The notes: generated from the letters alone by a model not told the origin. DNA of 64,000 nt from Halomonas litopenaei (GCF_003045775.1 NZ_PXNS01000006.1:124001-188000), one strand, 5' to 3'; positions 35,378 through 44,879 are shown, numbered from the stretch's first letter. Program-made: numbers and translations.

Positions 35378-36631
35378 TCAGGGGGCTGACTGGCTGCTGC
35401 CGGTTTGCTGCGACTGGGATTGGGGCGTGGGGCGCTCGCCGACTTCCAGTTCCACCTCTATCGGCCTGCCGTCGCGGGCGACGCTGACGGTCAGGGTGGT
35501 GCCGGGAGCCACCGCAGCGATGTCGCTCATGGTCCGACGCGGATCGATCACCGCGCGACCGTCAACCTCGAGCAGTACGTCTCCGGGTTTCAGTCCCGCC
35601 CGGTCGGCCGGTCCCTGGGACACCACGCCGGCGATGATTACCCCGGCTGGCGCCTGCAGGCCGAAGGAAGCGGCCAGTTCCTGGTTCAGCTCCTGGGCCT
35701 CGATGCCGAGCCAGCCGCGGATGACCCGGCCGTGGGTGACCAGCTCGTCGAGAATGCTGCGGGCCAGGTTGGCCGGGATCGCGAAACCGATACCCTGGGA
35801 GCCCCCCGAGCGGGAGAAGATGGCGGTGTTGATGCCGACCAGGGCGCCGTCGGGGTTGATCAGGGCGCCGCCGGAGTTGCCCGGGTTGATCGCCGCATCG
35901 GTCTGGATGAAGTCCTCATAGGCGTTGAGTCCCAGATGGCTGCGACCGGTGGCGCTGATGATGCCCATGGTCACCGTCTGGCCGACCCCGAAGGGGTTGC
36001 CGATGGCCAGCGAAACGTCGCCCACCGCGACCTTGCGCGAGTCGGTCAGCTCGATCACCGGCAGGTCGCCGAGATCGATCTTGAGTACCGCCAGGTCGCT
36101 TTCGGGATCGGTGCCGATGACCCGGGCCAGGGTCTCGCGGCCGTCGCGCAGCGCCACCTGGACCTGGTCGGCGCCGCTGATGACGTGGTGGTTGGTCAGC
36201 ACGTAGCCGTCCTCGCTGACGATGACGCCGGAGCCAAGGCTCGAAAGCATGCGTTGGCGCGACGGCACGTCATTGTTGCCGAAGAACTGGCGGAAGAAGG
36301 GGTCTGACATCAGCGGGTGGGTTTCCCGTTCCACGACCCGCGAGGAGTAGACGTTGACCACCGCGGGCGCGGCCTTCTCCACTGCCTCGGCGTAGCTCAC
36401 GGGGCCGCCACGGCGGTCCAGCGGCGCAGCCTCCTTGACCTCGGGGGCAGGACGTTGCGGTGCCTGCTGCTCGGTGGTTGTCGCTGGTGGCGTGGCGGGA
36501 ACTACCGTCAGGCTGTCACCGCTCGGTGACGGTAGTCTGCCGAGCCGTTCGGGGAAGGCATTGATCAGCACGATGGCGAGCAGAATGCCGATGAGGACCG
36601 GCCAGATATAGGTCGAGAGGGTGCGTCGCAT
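35378..36631 (-). CDS. Periplasmic serine endoprotease, DegS/AlgW type
   Basis: A 417-residue S1C protease anchored by one N-terminal helix (WPVLIGILLAIVLI, residues about 9-24). A Pro/Ala-rich linker follows (to about 85). The triad is seen in TNHHVI (His), SDLAVLKIDL (Asp) and GNSGGALIN (Ser), then one PDZ domain (about 310-395), then a Gln/Ser-rich tail. It cleaves the anti-sigma factor RseA/MucA in the sigma-E stress response. The start MRRTLSTYIW at 36631 is preferred to 36718. AlgW is the Pseudomonas equivalent at the same place. Confidence 0.9.
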   Translation of the reverse strand: MRRTLSTYIWPVLIGILLAIVLINAFPERLGRLPSPSGDSLTVVPATPPATTTEQQAPQRPAPEVKEAAPLDRRGGPVSYAEAVEKAAPAVVNVYSSRVVERETHPLMSDPFFRQFFGNNDVPSRQRMLSSLGSGVIVSEDGYVLTNHHVISGADQVQVALRDGRETLARVIGTDPESDLAVLKIDLGDLPVIELTDSRKVAVGDVSLAIGNPFGVGQTVTMGIISATGRSHLGLNAYEDFIQTDAAINPGNSGGALINPDGALVGINTAIFSRSGGSQGIGFAIPANLARSILDELVTHGRVIRGWLGIEAQELNQELAASFGLQAPAGVIIAGVVSQGPADRAGLKPGDVLLEVDGRAVIDPRRTMSDIAAVAPGTTLTVSVARDGRPIEVELEVGERPTPQSQSQQTGSSQSAP

Positions 36632-36689
36632 GCGGCGATGATCCTTGGCGCTTGGCAGTGAGGCGGTCGCGGGCCGGCGGGGCGGTGCG

Positions 36690-36708
36690 TACAATGTGCG
36701 CCATTGTA
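36690..36708. promoter_or_regulatory. Mirror-image -10 elements in the degS / Nif3 divergent promoter
   Basis: TACAATG-TGCGC-CATTGTA is a perfect 7-5-7 palindrome lying between two divergent genes. Each arm reads TACAAT on its own strand, a good -10 hexamer. The two promoters would therefore overlap head-on and compete. No good -35 is seen on either side. Confidence 0.45.
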
Positions 36709-36753
36709 GCATCGCCAACCTGATGCTTGTTTGGAGCTATTTCAGGAGATCTC

Positions 36754-37515
36754 ATGATAGACCGCGACGAACTGGTATCGGCCTGCGAGCAGCTGCTGGA
36801 GGCCCGGCGCTTCAAGGACTACACCGAGAACGGGCTGCAGGTGGAGGGCGCACGCACGGTCACCCGTGTGCTCTCCGGCGTCACCGCCTGTCAGGCGCTG
36901 CTTGACGAGGCGGTGCGCTGGCAGGCCGATCTGGTGCTGGTGCACCACGGCTACTTCTGGAAGAACGAGCCGGTGGCGGTTACCGGCATGAAGCGCCGGC
37001 GGCTGTCGACTCTGCTGGCCAACGACATCAACCTGCTGGCCTACCACCTGCCATTGGACGCCCATCCCGAGCTTGGCAACAATGCGACCCTGGCGCAGCG
37101 CCTGGGGTGGACAGTGGAGGGAACGCTGGACGCGCCCATGGGCGAAGGGCTTCTGTGGCACGGTCGGCTGGAAAGGCCAATGGGCGTTGCCGAGCTGGCT
37201 GCCCAGGTAGGAGCGTCGCTGGCACGCGAGCCGTTGGTGATCGAGGCGCCTGGTACCGACGCGGTGAGTCGAATCGCCTGGTGTACCGGCGGCGCTCAGG
37301 ACATGATCATCCCGGCCGCCGAGGCCGGTGCCGAGGTGTTCGTTTCGGGCGAGATATCCGAGCGCACAACCCACCTGGCGCGGGAGATGGGGATCCACTA
37401 TCTGGCAGCGGGTCATCACGCCACCGAGCGCTACGGCGTCCAGGCGTTGGGTGAATGGCTGGCGCAGCGCTTTGGTGTCGAGCACCGCTTCGTCGACATC
37501 GACAACCCTGCCTGA
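36754..37515 (+). CDS. Nif3-like dinuclear metal protein (YbgI)
   Basis: A 253-residue Nif3/DUF34 protein. Metal ligands are seen in LVLVHHGYFWKN (His-His), LPLDAHPELGNN (Asp/His) and the C-terminal GHHATERYG. The family forms a hexameric toroid; GTP cyclohydrolase-like or repair-type roles have been proposed but no single function is established. AGGAG precedes the ATG at 36754. Confidence 0.88.
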   Translation: MIDRDELVSACEQLLEARRFKDYTENGLQVEGARTVTRVLSGVTACQALLDEAVRWQADLVLVHHGYFWKNEPVAVTGMKRRRLSTLLANDINLLAYHLPLDAHPELGNNATLAQRLGWTVEGTLDAPMGEGLLWHGRLERPMGVAELAAQVGASLAREPLVIEAPGTDAVSRIAWCTGGAQDMIIPAAEAGAEVFVSGEISERTTHLAREMGIHYLAAGHHATERYGVQALGEWLAQRFGVEHRFVDIDNPA

Positions 37516-37555
37516 GCAGCAAGCGCCATCGACCGCTTGTGTCGCTGCCAACGCC

Positions 37556-37581
37556 AGAGCCCGCACCAGTGTGCGGGCTCT
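37556..37581. terminator. Terminator between Nif3-like gene and zapG
   Basis: AGAGCCCGCAC-CAGT-GTGCGGGCTCT is a perfect 11-bp stem between convergent genes. There is no strong T-run, so termination may be weak or depend on coupling. Confidence 0.6.
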
Positions 37582-37596
37582 GTCATGGTGGGGTGG

Positions 37597-38040
37597 TCAG
37601 TAACGTGGCGGGCGCGGTTCTGCGTTCTGGTCGTCATTGGCCTGGCGCAGACCGAAGTCCTCTGACAGGGTGCCGCGGTTGCCGTCGGCGTAGTCCCGCG
37701 GAATGGCGATATCATCGCTGGTCTCGCCGGGTTCGCTGGGCGGTGTCACCTCGCCGCCGATGGCCTTGCTGCCAAGCTGGCGCGCCGACTCGTGAAGTTG
37801 GCGCTGCAGGGTGAGGGCGTCATCGCAGACCTGCCGGGCCAGGTCGTCCATCTGTTGCAGGTGGTCGTCGACACCGTCTTTCCACTCGGTCAGCTGGCGT
37901 TCCCGTTCGGTCAGCTTGAGGCGCAGCCTTTGGGCACTGCGTGCGCCGCCGTTGAGCAGGTGGTAGCCCAGTGCGCCGAGTCCAATTCCGGCCACCAGGC
38001 AAGCCGCCGCCAGGATCATGTTGAAGTTGCTTGGTTCCAC
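37597..38040 (-). CDS. zapG: ZapG/YhcB family (DUF1043) membrane protein
   Basis: A 147-residue inner-membrane protein with one N-terminal helix (MILAAACLVAGIGLGALGYHLL) and a coiled coil (residues about 38-95), the layout of YhcB/ZapG, which links division and envelope synthesis. The start is a GTG at 38040 with AGGGAG six bases upstream; a far-upstream ATG at 38121 would add 27 unconserved residues. It is divergent from zapE, also a division gene, which supports the call. The C-terminus after residue 100 is divergent and rich in Pro, Glu and Asp. Confidence 0.72.
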   Translation of the reverse strand: MEPSNFNMILAAACLVAGIGLGALGYHLLNGGARSAQRLRLKLTERERQLTEWKDGVDDHLQQMDDLARQVCDDALTLQRQLHESARQLGSKAIGGEVTPPSEPGETSDDIAIPRDYADGNRGTLSEDFGLRQANDDQNAEPRPPRY

Positions 38041-38192
38041 GTAGTTCTCCCTGAGCTCTTTCGGACGACCCGCGGCCGCCGCCGGCCTGGCCGACGGCCC
38101 ATTATAGAGGCGTTGGCTCATAAAGGGTCAATGGCCTGGGGCCTCCCTTGTCGTGCTGGCGTGATGCGCTGTTGCCGGTCGCGGCCTGGGAC

Positions 38193-38221
38193 CTGCCATT
38201 CCTGTGTGGTCTGCGTATAAT
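38193..38221 (+). promoter_or_regulatory. zapE promoter
   Basis: CTGCCA (38193-38198), 17 bases, TATAAT (38216-38221). The -10 is a perfect consensus match. It lies 34 bases before the zapE start codon. Confidence 0.65.
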
Positions 38222-38255
38222 GCGGCTCCGAACTTGTTGACAGTCAGGACGCTAC

Positions 38256-39422
38256 ATGAGCTCTTCCCCGTCGAGCAGTGGTCGGCCAGAAACTCCGCTG
38301 GAACGCTACCGGCGCGACCTCCAACGTGATGATTTCACGGAGGATGCCGCCCAGGCCAATGCCGTGGCGCATCTGCAGCGACTGTATGACGAGCTGGTGG
38401 CAGCGCCCAAGGCCAAGGCGCCGGCGGCGGCGCGTGACGGCTGGGCGTCGAAGGTGAAGGGCCTGTTCGGGCGCAAGGAGGAAGAGCAGGAGCCGGCGCT
38501 GCCAGCCATCTCCGGGCTCTATTTCTGGGGCGGCGTCGGTCGTGGCAAGACCTACCTGGTCGACACCTTCTACGAAGCGCTGCCGTTTTCCCAGAAGATG
38601 CGCACCCATTTCCATCGCTTCATGCAGCGTGTCCACAACGAGCTGGATCACTGCAAGGGCGAGAAGAACCCGCTCCGGCTGATCGCCGGCAAGTTTGCCG
38701 AGGAGGCGAGGGTGATCTGTTTTGACGAATTCTTCGTCAAGGACATCACCGATGCCATGATTCTGGCCAATCTGCTCGAGGCGTTGTTCGAGCGCGGTGT
38801 GGTGCTGGTCGCCACCTCCAACATCGTGCCGGACGATCTGTACAAGGATGGCCTGCAGCGCTCTCGCTTTCTGCCGGCCATCGATCTGCTCAAGCGCCAC
38901 TGTGAGGTGGTCAACGTCGATTCCGGCGTCGACTATCGACTGCGGGCGCTGGAGCGCGCCGAGATCTTCCATTCGCCGCTGGACGAGGCGGCGGATCAGG
39001 AGCTCGAGCGCAGCTTTCGCGAGATCGCCGGTCAGGCGGGGGAAGAGCAGGTGCCGGTGGAGATCAACCATCGCATCCTCAAGGCGCGTCGACTGCACGA
39101 GGACGTGGTCTGGTTCGACTTTCTCGAGCTGTGCGACGGGCCGCGCAGTCAGAACGACTACATCGAGCTGGCTCGCGAGTTCCACACGGTCCTGGTGTCC
39201 TGTGTGCGGCGCATGGACGCCGCCACCGACGATCAGGCCAGGCGCTTCATCAACATGGTCGACGAGTTCTACGACCGTGGCGTCAAGCTGTTGATGTCCG
39301 CCGAAGCGCCGGCAGAGGCGCTGTACCAGGGTGGCAAGCTGGAGTTCGAGTTCGAGCGCACTCTGTCCAGGCTTCAGGAGATGCAGTCCCGGGAGTACCT
39401 GGCGCTGCCCCACAAGCCTTGA
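38256..39422 (+). CDS. zapE: Cell division protein ZapE (AFG1-like ATPase)
   Basis: A 388-residue AFG1-like ATPase. Walker A GGVGRGKT near residue 93, Walker B region VICFDEFFVKDITDAM near 150, and ATSN sensor stretch are intact. ZapE acts on the Z ring under low oxygen or heat stress in E. coli. The insert before Walker A (residues 45-80) is Ala/Lys-rich and is variable in the family. Confidence 0.92.
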   Translation: MSSSPSSSGRPETPLERYRRDLQRDDFTEDAAQANAVAHLQRLYDELVAAPKAKAPAAARDGWASKVKGLFGRKEEEQEPALPAISGLYFWGGVGRGKTYLVDTFYEALPFSQKMRTHFHRFMQRVHNELDHCKGEKNPLRLIAGKFAEEARVICFDEFFVKDITDAMILANLLEALFERGVVLVATSNIVPDDLYKDGLQRSRFLPAIDLLKRHCEVVNVDSGVDYRLRALERAEIFHSPLDEAADQELERSFREIAGQAGEEQVPVEINHRILKARRLHEDVVWFDFLELCDGPRSQNDYIELAREFHTVLVSCVRRMDAATDDQARRFINMVDEFYDRGVKLLMSAEAPAEALYQGGKLEFEFERTLSRLQEMQSREYLALPHKP

Positions 39423-39451
39423 ACCGACGGTGATTGCGTGTGTCCGAGGGG

Positions 39452-39480
39452 GTGACGGCACGCTTTCGCTCATGTAGAAT
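39452..39480 (+). promoter_or_regulatory. rplM-rpsI promoter
   Basis: GTGACG (39452-39457), 17 bases, TAGAAT (39475-39480). The 39481-39643 leader is about 160 bases and contains a hairpin ACACC-TGTCG-GGTGT (39581-39595); such a leader could host L13 feedback control, which is known in E. coli. Confidence 0.45.
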
Positions 39481-39643
39481 GCGCGCTCGCTCGACCGTTG
39501 TGGCGGCATCGTCCGGATTTCCGGGTGCCGCGCAACCAAGAAAAATAGGGATGATCTCTTCGCGGCGTGGTCTCGCTGAACACCTGTCGGGTGTCCACAA
39601 CACGACGAAAGGGATCCAACACATCGAATTGGTGATTTCATCC

Positions 39644-40072
39644 ATGAAGACGTTCAGTGCTAAGCCGCAGTCCGTCCAGCGCGACTGGTATGTCGTCGAT
39701 GCCGCGGACAAGACGCTCGGTCGTCTGGCTACCGAAATTGCTCGCCGCCTGCGTGGCAAGCACAAGCCGGAATACACTCCTCACGTTGATACCGGCGACT
39801 ACATCGTCGTGATCAATGCCGAGAAGGTTAAGGTCACCGGCAACAAGGCCAGCGACAAGATGTACCATCGTCACACCGGTTACCCGGGTGGCCTGCGTTC
39901 CATGACCTTCAGCCAGCTGATCGACCACGCTCCCGAGCGTGTCATCGAAGGTGCCGTCAAGGGCATGCTGCCGAAGGGTCCGCTGGGCCGTGCCATGCAC
40001 GCCAAGCTCAAGGTCTACGCCGGTTCCGAACATCCGCACGCTGCCCAGCAGCCGCAAGAACTGAACATCTGA
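39644..40072 (+). CDS. rplM: 50S ribosomal protein L13
   Basis: A 142-residue L13, length as in E. coli. The sequence [20 protein letters not shown] and [21 protein letters not shown] are characteristic. The start at 39644 is fixed by homology; upstream in-frame ATGs give unconserved residues. Downstream rpsI follows in 13 bases. Confidence 0.97.
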   Translation: MKTFSAKPQSVQRDWYVVDAADKTLGRLATEIARRLRGKHKPEYTPHVDTGDYIVVINAEKVKVTGNKASDKMYHRHTGYPGGLRSMTFSQLIDHAPERVIEGAVKGMLPKGPLGRAMHAKLKVYAGSEHPHAAQQPQELNI

Positions 40073-40085
40073 GGGGATCTTCGCC

Positions 40086-40475
40086 ATGACACAGCAGTAT
40101 TACGGTACCGGGCGCCGCAAGACCTCAACCGCGCGCGTCTTCCTCAAGCCGGGCACCGGCAAGATCACCGTCAACAGCCGTGACCTGAACGAATACTTCG
40201 GTCGCGTGACTGGCCGCATGGTGGTTCGCCAGCCGCTGGAACTGACCGAGACCCTCGGCCAGTTCGACGTCTATGTCACCGTCAAGGGTGGCGGCGGCAG
40301 CGCCCAGGCCGGCGCCATTCGTCACGGCATCACCCGTGCCCTGATGCAGTACAACGAGGACTTCCGTCAGCCGCTGCGTGCTGCCGGCTACGTCACTCGT
40401 GACGCACGTGAAGTCGAGCGTAAGAAGGTCGGTCTGCGCAAGGCGCGTCGTCGCCCGCAGTTCTCCAAGCGTTAA
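40086..40475 (+). CDS. rpsI: 30S ribosomal protein S9
   Basis: A 129-residue S9 with the basic C-terminal tail [11 protein letters not shown] that reaches the P-site t[19 protein letters not shown] at the start is typical. Second gene of the rplM-rpsI operon. Confidence 0.98.
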   Translation: MTQQYYGTGRRKTSTARVFLKPGTGKITVNSRDLNEYFGRVTGRMVVRQPLELTETLGQFDVYVTVKGGGGSAQAGAIRHGITRALMQYNEDFRQPLRAAGYVTRDAREVERKKVGLRKARRRPQFSKR

Positions 40476-40496
40476 TCACCCACGCTTGCCGATCAA

Positions 40497-40525
40497 CAAC
40501 GCCCGGGCCATTGGCCCGGGCGTTG
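40497..40525 (+). terminator. Terminator-like hairpin after rpsI
   Basis: CAACGCCCGGGCC and GGCCCGGGCGTTG form a perfect 13-bp stem with loop ATT. It is followed by TCGTG, not a T-run. It probably ends or protects the ribosomal protein mRNA. Confidence 0.7.
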
Positions 40526-40848
40526 TCGTGTCCGGGGTTCGAAAAATTGTGTGCTGTAGTGCTCTGATGGTGGGGATCATCGGGTCGCCTGGCGGCGCCT
40601 GTTTCCCTCGTTAATCTGTCATCGTCTATGCCTTTTGAGCCGCCCGGTCCGTCAAGGCGAACAGGCACAGTGGTATAAAGTTGTTCCACGTCAATTGTCT
40701 GGGGCTTGCGCAGGGGGTCTGGGTCAGCCGGCTTCTTGTGCCGGTGGGGGGGATTTCCTAACATACAATCCACTTGTATCCGTGGTCACGGACATTCAAG
40801 GGGCCGTGAAAACAACAACGGATAAAGTCTGATGGGAGAAACCAGATC
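40526..40848 (+). promoter_or_regulatory. Control region of the bc1 operon
   Basis: This 323-base gap holds two -10-like elements: TATAAA (40674-40679) and TACAAT (40764-40769). The second lies within ATACAA-TCCAC-TTGTAT (40763-40779), a perfect 6-5-6 inverted repeat. No good -35 is visible for either, which would fit activator-dependent expression. No gene is seen. Confidence 0.45.
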
Positions 40849-41448
40849 ATGGCAGACAACGGCGTGAACAAAGGGCGACGCCGTTTCCTCGTAGGGGCGA
40901 CCTCCGTAGTTGGAGCAGTCGGCGCCGTCGGGGTAGCGGTACCCTTTGTGGCTTCCTGGCAGCCTAGTGCCAGGGCTCGGGCGGCGGGTGCGCCCGTTCA
41001 GGCGGATATTTCGAAGCTCGAACCCGGGCAGCGAATGACCGTCGAGTGGCGGGGCCGTCCTGTATGGGTCATCAATCGCACGCCGGAGATGATCGAACGT
41101 ACCGAGGCGTTGACCGACGAGGTGCTGGCAGACCCGGATTCCGCCAAGCCGATGCAGCCGGACTATGCCGGCGGTTCGCTGCGCTCCATTCGGCCCGAGA
41201 TCGGTGTGCTGGTCGGCATCTGTACGCATCTGGGCTGTTCACCGCTGTTCAAGCCGGAGCCCAACGCCGAAGGCGTCGGTGTCGATGACTGGCCCGGTGG
41301 CTTCTTCTGCCCGTGCCATGGTTCGCGCTTCGACCTGGCGGGCAGGGTGTTTCGCAATGTGCCCGCTCCGGTGAACCTGGAAGTTCCACCCTACTACTTT
41401 GTCAACGAGTCGGTCATCGTGGTCGGCGAAGACGGGGAGGGCGCATAA
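40849..41448 (+). CDS. petA: Ubiquinol-cytochrome c reductase iron-sulfur subunit (Rieske)
   Basis: A 199-residue Rieske protein. It has a Tat signal-anchor (RRRFLVGATSVVG near the N-terminus), and the [2Fe-2S] ligands are in CTHLGCS and CPCHGS. It carries electrons from ubiquinol to cytochrome c1 in complex III. Its stop shares one base with the petB start. Confidence 0.97.
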   Translation: MADNGVNKGRRRFLVGATSVVGAVGAVGVAVPFVASWQPSARARAAGAPVQADISKLEPGQRMTVEWRGRPVWVINRTPEMIERTEALTDEVLADPDSAKPMQPDYAGGSLRSIRPEIGVLVGICTHLGCSPLFKPEPNAEGVGVDDWPGGFFCPCHGSRFDLAGRVFRNVPAPVNLEVPPYYFVNESVIVVGEDGEGA

Positions 41449-42707
41449 TGGCGAATCCCAACAAGGCCAAGGCCGAACGCGGTTTCATGCGCTGGGTCGA
41501 TGATCGCTTCCCCGCCACCCAAATGTGGCAGGAGCATCTGTCCGAGTACTACGCGCCCAAGAACTTCAACTTCTGGTACTTCTTCGGCTCCCTGGCGCTG
41601 CTGGTGCTGGTCAATCAGATCCTCACCGGTGTCTGGCTGACCATGAGCTTCAACCCCAGCGCCGAGGGTGCCTTCGCCTCCGTCGAGTACATCATGCGTG
41701 ATGTCGAGTACGGCTGGCTGATCCGCTACATGCACTCCACCGGCGCCTCGGCGTTCTTCCTGGTGGTCTACCTGCACATGTTCCGCGGCCTGCTCTATGG
41801 CTCCTACAAGGCGCCGCGTGAGCTGGTGTGGATCTTCGGCATGGCGATCTACCTGGCGCTGATGGCCGAAGCCTTCATGGGCTATCTGCTTCCCTGGGGA
41901 CAGATGTCCTACTGGGGTGCCCAGGTCATCATCTCGCTGTTCTCCGCCATCCCGAGTATCGGTCCCGACCTGGCCCAGTGGGTGCGCGGTGACTATCTGA
42001 TCTCCGGGATCACGCTGAACCGCTTCTTTGCCCTGCACGTGGTGGCGCTGCCTATCGTGATCCTGGCGCTGGTGGTGTTGCACATCATTGCCTTGCACGA
42101 GGTGGGGTCCAACAATCCCGACGGCATCGATATCAAGGCCAAGAAGGACGAGACCGGCAAGCCGCTGGACGGCATTCCCTTCCATCCGTACTACACGGTG
42201 AAGGATATCGTCGGAGTGGCGGTGTTCCTGTTCGTGTTCTGTGCGGTGATCTTCTACTTCCCCGAAGGCGGCGGCTACTTCCTCGAGAAGCCCAACTTCG
42301 AGCCGGCCAACCCGCTGAAGACGCCGGATCATATCGCCCCGGTGTGGTACTTCACGCCCTTCTACGCGATCCTGCGCGCCATCACCTTCTCGCTGTTTGG
42401 GCTGGACGCCAAGTTCCTCGGGGTCATCTTCATGGGGGCGGCCATCGCGGTGCTGTTCGTGCTGCCCTGGCTCGACCGCTCTCCGGTGCGCTCCATGCGC
42501 TACAAGGGCTGGATCTCCAAGGTGATGCTGGTGCTGTTCGCGATCAGCTTTGTCATCCTCGGGGTGCTCGGGGTGCTGCCGCCGACCGGCGCCAGGACGC
42601 TGCTGGCCCAGATCTGCACCGTGATCTACTTCGCCTTCTTCGTGTTGATGCCCATCTATACGCGGCTGGAGAAGACCAAACCCGTTCCTGAAAGGGTGAC
42701 TGGCTAA
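41448..42707 (+). CDS. petB: Cytochrome b of the bc1 complex
   Basis: A 419-residue eight-helix cytochrome b. Heme-ligand helices with His pairs are seen (RYMHSTGASAFFLVVYLHMFRG; NRFFALHVVALPIVILALVVLHI), and the Qo motif appears as PEGG in YFPEGGGYF, rather than PEWY. ATG 41448 overlaps the petA stop (TAATG). Confidence 0.96.
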   Translation: MANPNKAKAERGFMRWVDDRFPATQMWQEHLSEYYAPKNFNFWYFFGSLALLVLVNQILTGVWLTMSFNPSAEGAFASVEYIMRDVEYGWLIRYMHSTGASAFFLVVYLHMFRGLLYGSYKAPRELVWIFGMAIYLALMAEAFMGYLLPWGQMSYWGAQVIISLFSAIPSIGPDLAQWVRGDYLISGITLNRFFALHVVALPIVILALVVLHIIALHEVGSNNPDGIDIKAKKDETGKPLDGIPFHPYYTVKDIVGVAVFLFVFCAVIFYFPEGGGYFLEKPNFEPANPLKTPDHIAPVWYFTPFYAILRAITFSLFGLDAKFLGVIFMGAAIAVLFVLPWLDRSPVRSMRYKGWISKVMLVLFAISFVILGVLGVLPPTGARTLLAQICTVIYFAFFVLMPIYTRLEKTKPVPERVTG

Positions 42708-43477
42708 TGAAAAAGCAACTGTTCGCACTGCTCTTCGCGCTGGTCCCGCTTTGCTCCTTCGCCGCGGGCGGCGAGGGGGTGCACCTGCGCAGCATGTCGC
42801 CGGATCTGGAGAACCAGGCCTCGCTGCAGAACGGGATGAAGCTCTACGTCAACTACTGCATGGGCTGTCATTCCCTGGAGTACCAGCGTTTCTCCCGCGC
42901 GGCCGAGGATCTGGGGATGCCCCAGGATCTGGTCGAGGACAATCTGATCTTCTCGCCGGAACTGGGGTACAACGACCAGATGCACAAGGCGATGAGTGCC
43001 GAGGATGCCGAGGTATGGTTCGGCAAGGCGCCGCCGGATCTGACCCTGGAGGCCAGACTGCGCGGCACCGACTGGATCTACAGCTATCTGCTGAGCTTCT
43101 ATCGTGACAGCGAGCGTGCCACTGGGGTCAACAATGTGGTGTTCCCGGCGGTGGGCATGCCCAACGTGCTCGAGCCGCTGCAGGGGGTGCAGGAGAAGGT
43201 CTGTGCAGCCTCCGATCATGCGGTCGGTGACGCCGAACTCGATCCGCTGACCGGCAAGTACCAGTCCTGCGAGACCCTGCAGGTGACGTCGCCGGGCAGC
43301 ATGGAGCCCAAGGAGTTCGAGCAGGCGGTGTATGATCTGACCAACTTCCTGGCCTACGTGGGTGAGCCGTCCAAGCTGCATGCCCAGGCGCTGGGACCGA
43401 AGGTGCTGATCTTCATCCTGCTGTTTGGCATCATCGCCTACTTCCTCAAGCGCGAGTACTGGCGAGACATTCACTGA
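42707..43477 (+). CDS. petC: Cytochrome c1
   Basis: A 256-residue cytochrome c1 with a signal peptide (cut near SFAAGG), heme motif CMGCH near residue 50, a distal Met in the 145-150 region (FPAVGMPNV), and a C-terminal anchor (VLIFILLFGIIAYFLKREYW). The ATG overlaps the petB stop by one base, completing petABC. Confidence 0.96.
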   Translation: MKKQLFALLFALVPLCSFAAGGEGVHLRSMSPDLENQASLQNGMKLYVNYCMGCHSLEYQRFSRAAEDLGMPQDLVEDNLIFSPELGYNDQMHKAMSAEDAEVWFGKAPPDLTLEARLRGTDWIYSYLLSFYRDSERATGVNNVVFPAVGMPNVLEPLQGVQEKVCAASDHAVGDAELDPLTGKYQSCETLQVTSPGSMEPKEFEQAVYDLTNFLAYVGEPSKLHAQALGPKVLIFILLFGIIAYFLKREYWRDIH

Positions 43478-43654
43478 CCGATTGGTCCACCATGGCGGGC
43501 GCGGGGTCGATGACCACGCGCCCGTTGCCTTTTCTGGTATCATCGTTGCGCCCGGGCGGACCCGCTGCGGGAGCAAAGATGTGCCCCTGATGCCCCCCCG
43601 AGAAGGGGGTTGTCGTGTTATCATCCCGGCTTGAACTGATGCGAGGATTGTTTC

Positions 43655-44281
43655 ATGGGTGTAGTGGCCAAGCGGTCGTCGATGATCTTCTACTCCGGTG
43701 GCGAGGACCATTTCAGCCATCGTGTGCGGATCGTGCTGGCTGAGAAGGGCGTGGCCGTGGATATTGTCGAGGTGACCGACGACAAGCATCCCGAGGAGTT
43801 GGCGGACCTGAACCCTTACAACAGCGTCCCCACGCTGTTGGATCGTGACCTGGTGCTCTACGAGTCCAAGGTCATGATGGAGTATCTGGACGAGCGTTTC
43901 CCGCACCCGCCGTTGCTGCCGGTCTATCCTGTCGCGCGTGCCCAGAGCCGACTGTGGATGCATCGTATCGAGCGCGAGTGGTGCCCGATGGTCGATCGCA
44001 TCCTGTCCGGCAGCAAGAAGGAAGCCGACAAGGCGCGCAAGGAGCTGCGTGAAAGCCTGATCGGTATCTCGCCGATCTTCGAGGACATGCCCTTCTTCAT
44101 GAGCGAGGAGTTCACCCTGGTGGACTGCTGCCTTGCGCCGATCCTGTGGCGTCTTCCTGCGCTCAATATCGAGCTGCCCGAGAAGCAGGTACGGCCGCTG
44201 ATGGGCTACATGGAGCGCGTGTTCGCCCGTGATGGCTTCCGTGCTGCGCTGTCCGAGGCCGAGCGCGAAATTCGTCCCTGA
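43655..44281 (+). CDS. sspA: Stringent starvation protein A
   Basis: A 208-residue GST-fold protein that binds RNA polymerase and helps acid and stationary-phase survival. N-terminal [26 protein letters not shown] and [19 protein letters not shown] are typical. It lacks the usual catalytic GST residues, as in E. coli SspA. Upstream region 43478-43654 holds a CCCCC-CGAGAA-GGGGG hairpin and a TATCAT -10-like element. It is followed by sspB. Confidence 0.94.
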   Translation: MGVVAKRSSMIFYSGGEDHFSHRVRIVLAEKGVAVDIVEVTDDKHPEELADLNPYNSVPTLLDRDLVLYESKVMMEYLDERFPHPPLLPVYPVARAQSRLWMHRIEREWCPMVDRILSGSKKEADKARKELRESLIGISPIFEDMPFFMSEEFTLVDCCLAPILWRLPALNIELPEKQVRPLMGYMERVFARDGFRAALSEAEREIRP

Positions 44282-44372
44282 TGTTTTGCTTGAACGGAAT
44301 ACCTGAGCCGTGTGTGTCCGGTCGCCACCGGAGTCGCCCGAGTTCCCATTCGCCAACCAAGAGGGCCATATC

Positions 44373-44879
44373 ATGAAGTCGAGCCGTCCCTACCTGGCCA
44401 GGGCGCTGTACGAGTGGCTGCTGGATAATGAATTGACGCCGTATATCGTCGTCGATGCGGAGTACGAGAACGTCGAGGTTCCCAGGCAGTTCGTGCAGAA
44501 CGGCCAGATCGTGCTGAACCTTGGCCCTACCGCCGTGCGTGATCTGGACATGGGCAACGACGTGATTCGTTTCTCGGCGCGCTTCAGTGGCAAGTCGGAG
44601 TTGCTGTTTGTACCGCTGCCTGCACTGATTGCCCTGTACGCCCGCGAGAACGGCGTCGGCATGGTCTTTGGTCACGAGCCTGAGCTTCCCGTCGAAGAGG
44701 CCAACGACGTCGATGCGCCGGCCCTGGAGAGCGTCAAGGATTCGTCAGAGGAGGAGTCTCCTGCCGCTTCCGATGAGGACGCAGGCGGTGAGTCCGATGG
44801 CGGCGATGGCGTGGATGAAGGTGTCGAGAGGTCCAAGCCGCCTCGCAAGGGGCGTCCATCCCTCAGGGTGATCAAGTAA
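44373..44879 (+). CDS. sspB: ClpXP adaptor SspB
   Basis: A 168-residue SspB. The substrate-binding domain covers about 110 residues (SRPYLARALYEWLLDNELTPYIVVDA), followed by an acidic, flexible linker (residues about 115-158) and a short basic end GRPSLRVIK that docks on ClpX. It delivers ssrA-tagged proteins to ClpXP. Start at 44373 with GAGGG upstream. Confidence 0.95.
   Translation: MKSSRPYLARALYEWLLDNELTPYIVVDAEYENVEVPRQFVQNGQIVLNLGPTAVRDLDMGNDVIRFSARFSGKSELLFVPLPALIALYARENGVGMVFGHEPELPVEEANDVDAPALESVKDSSEEESPAASDEDAGGESDGGDGVDEGVERSKPPRKGRPSLRVIK

Noticed and set aside
42704..44374. 556-codon minus-strand open frame across petC and sspA
   Set aside because: Antisense to two clearly conserved genes; no known domain, composition typical of a shadow frame.
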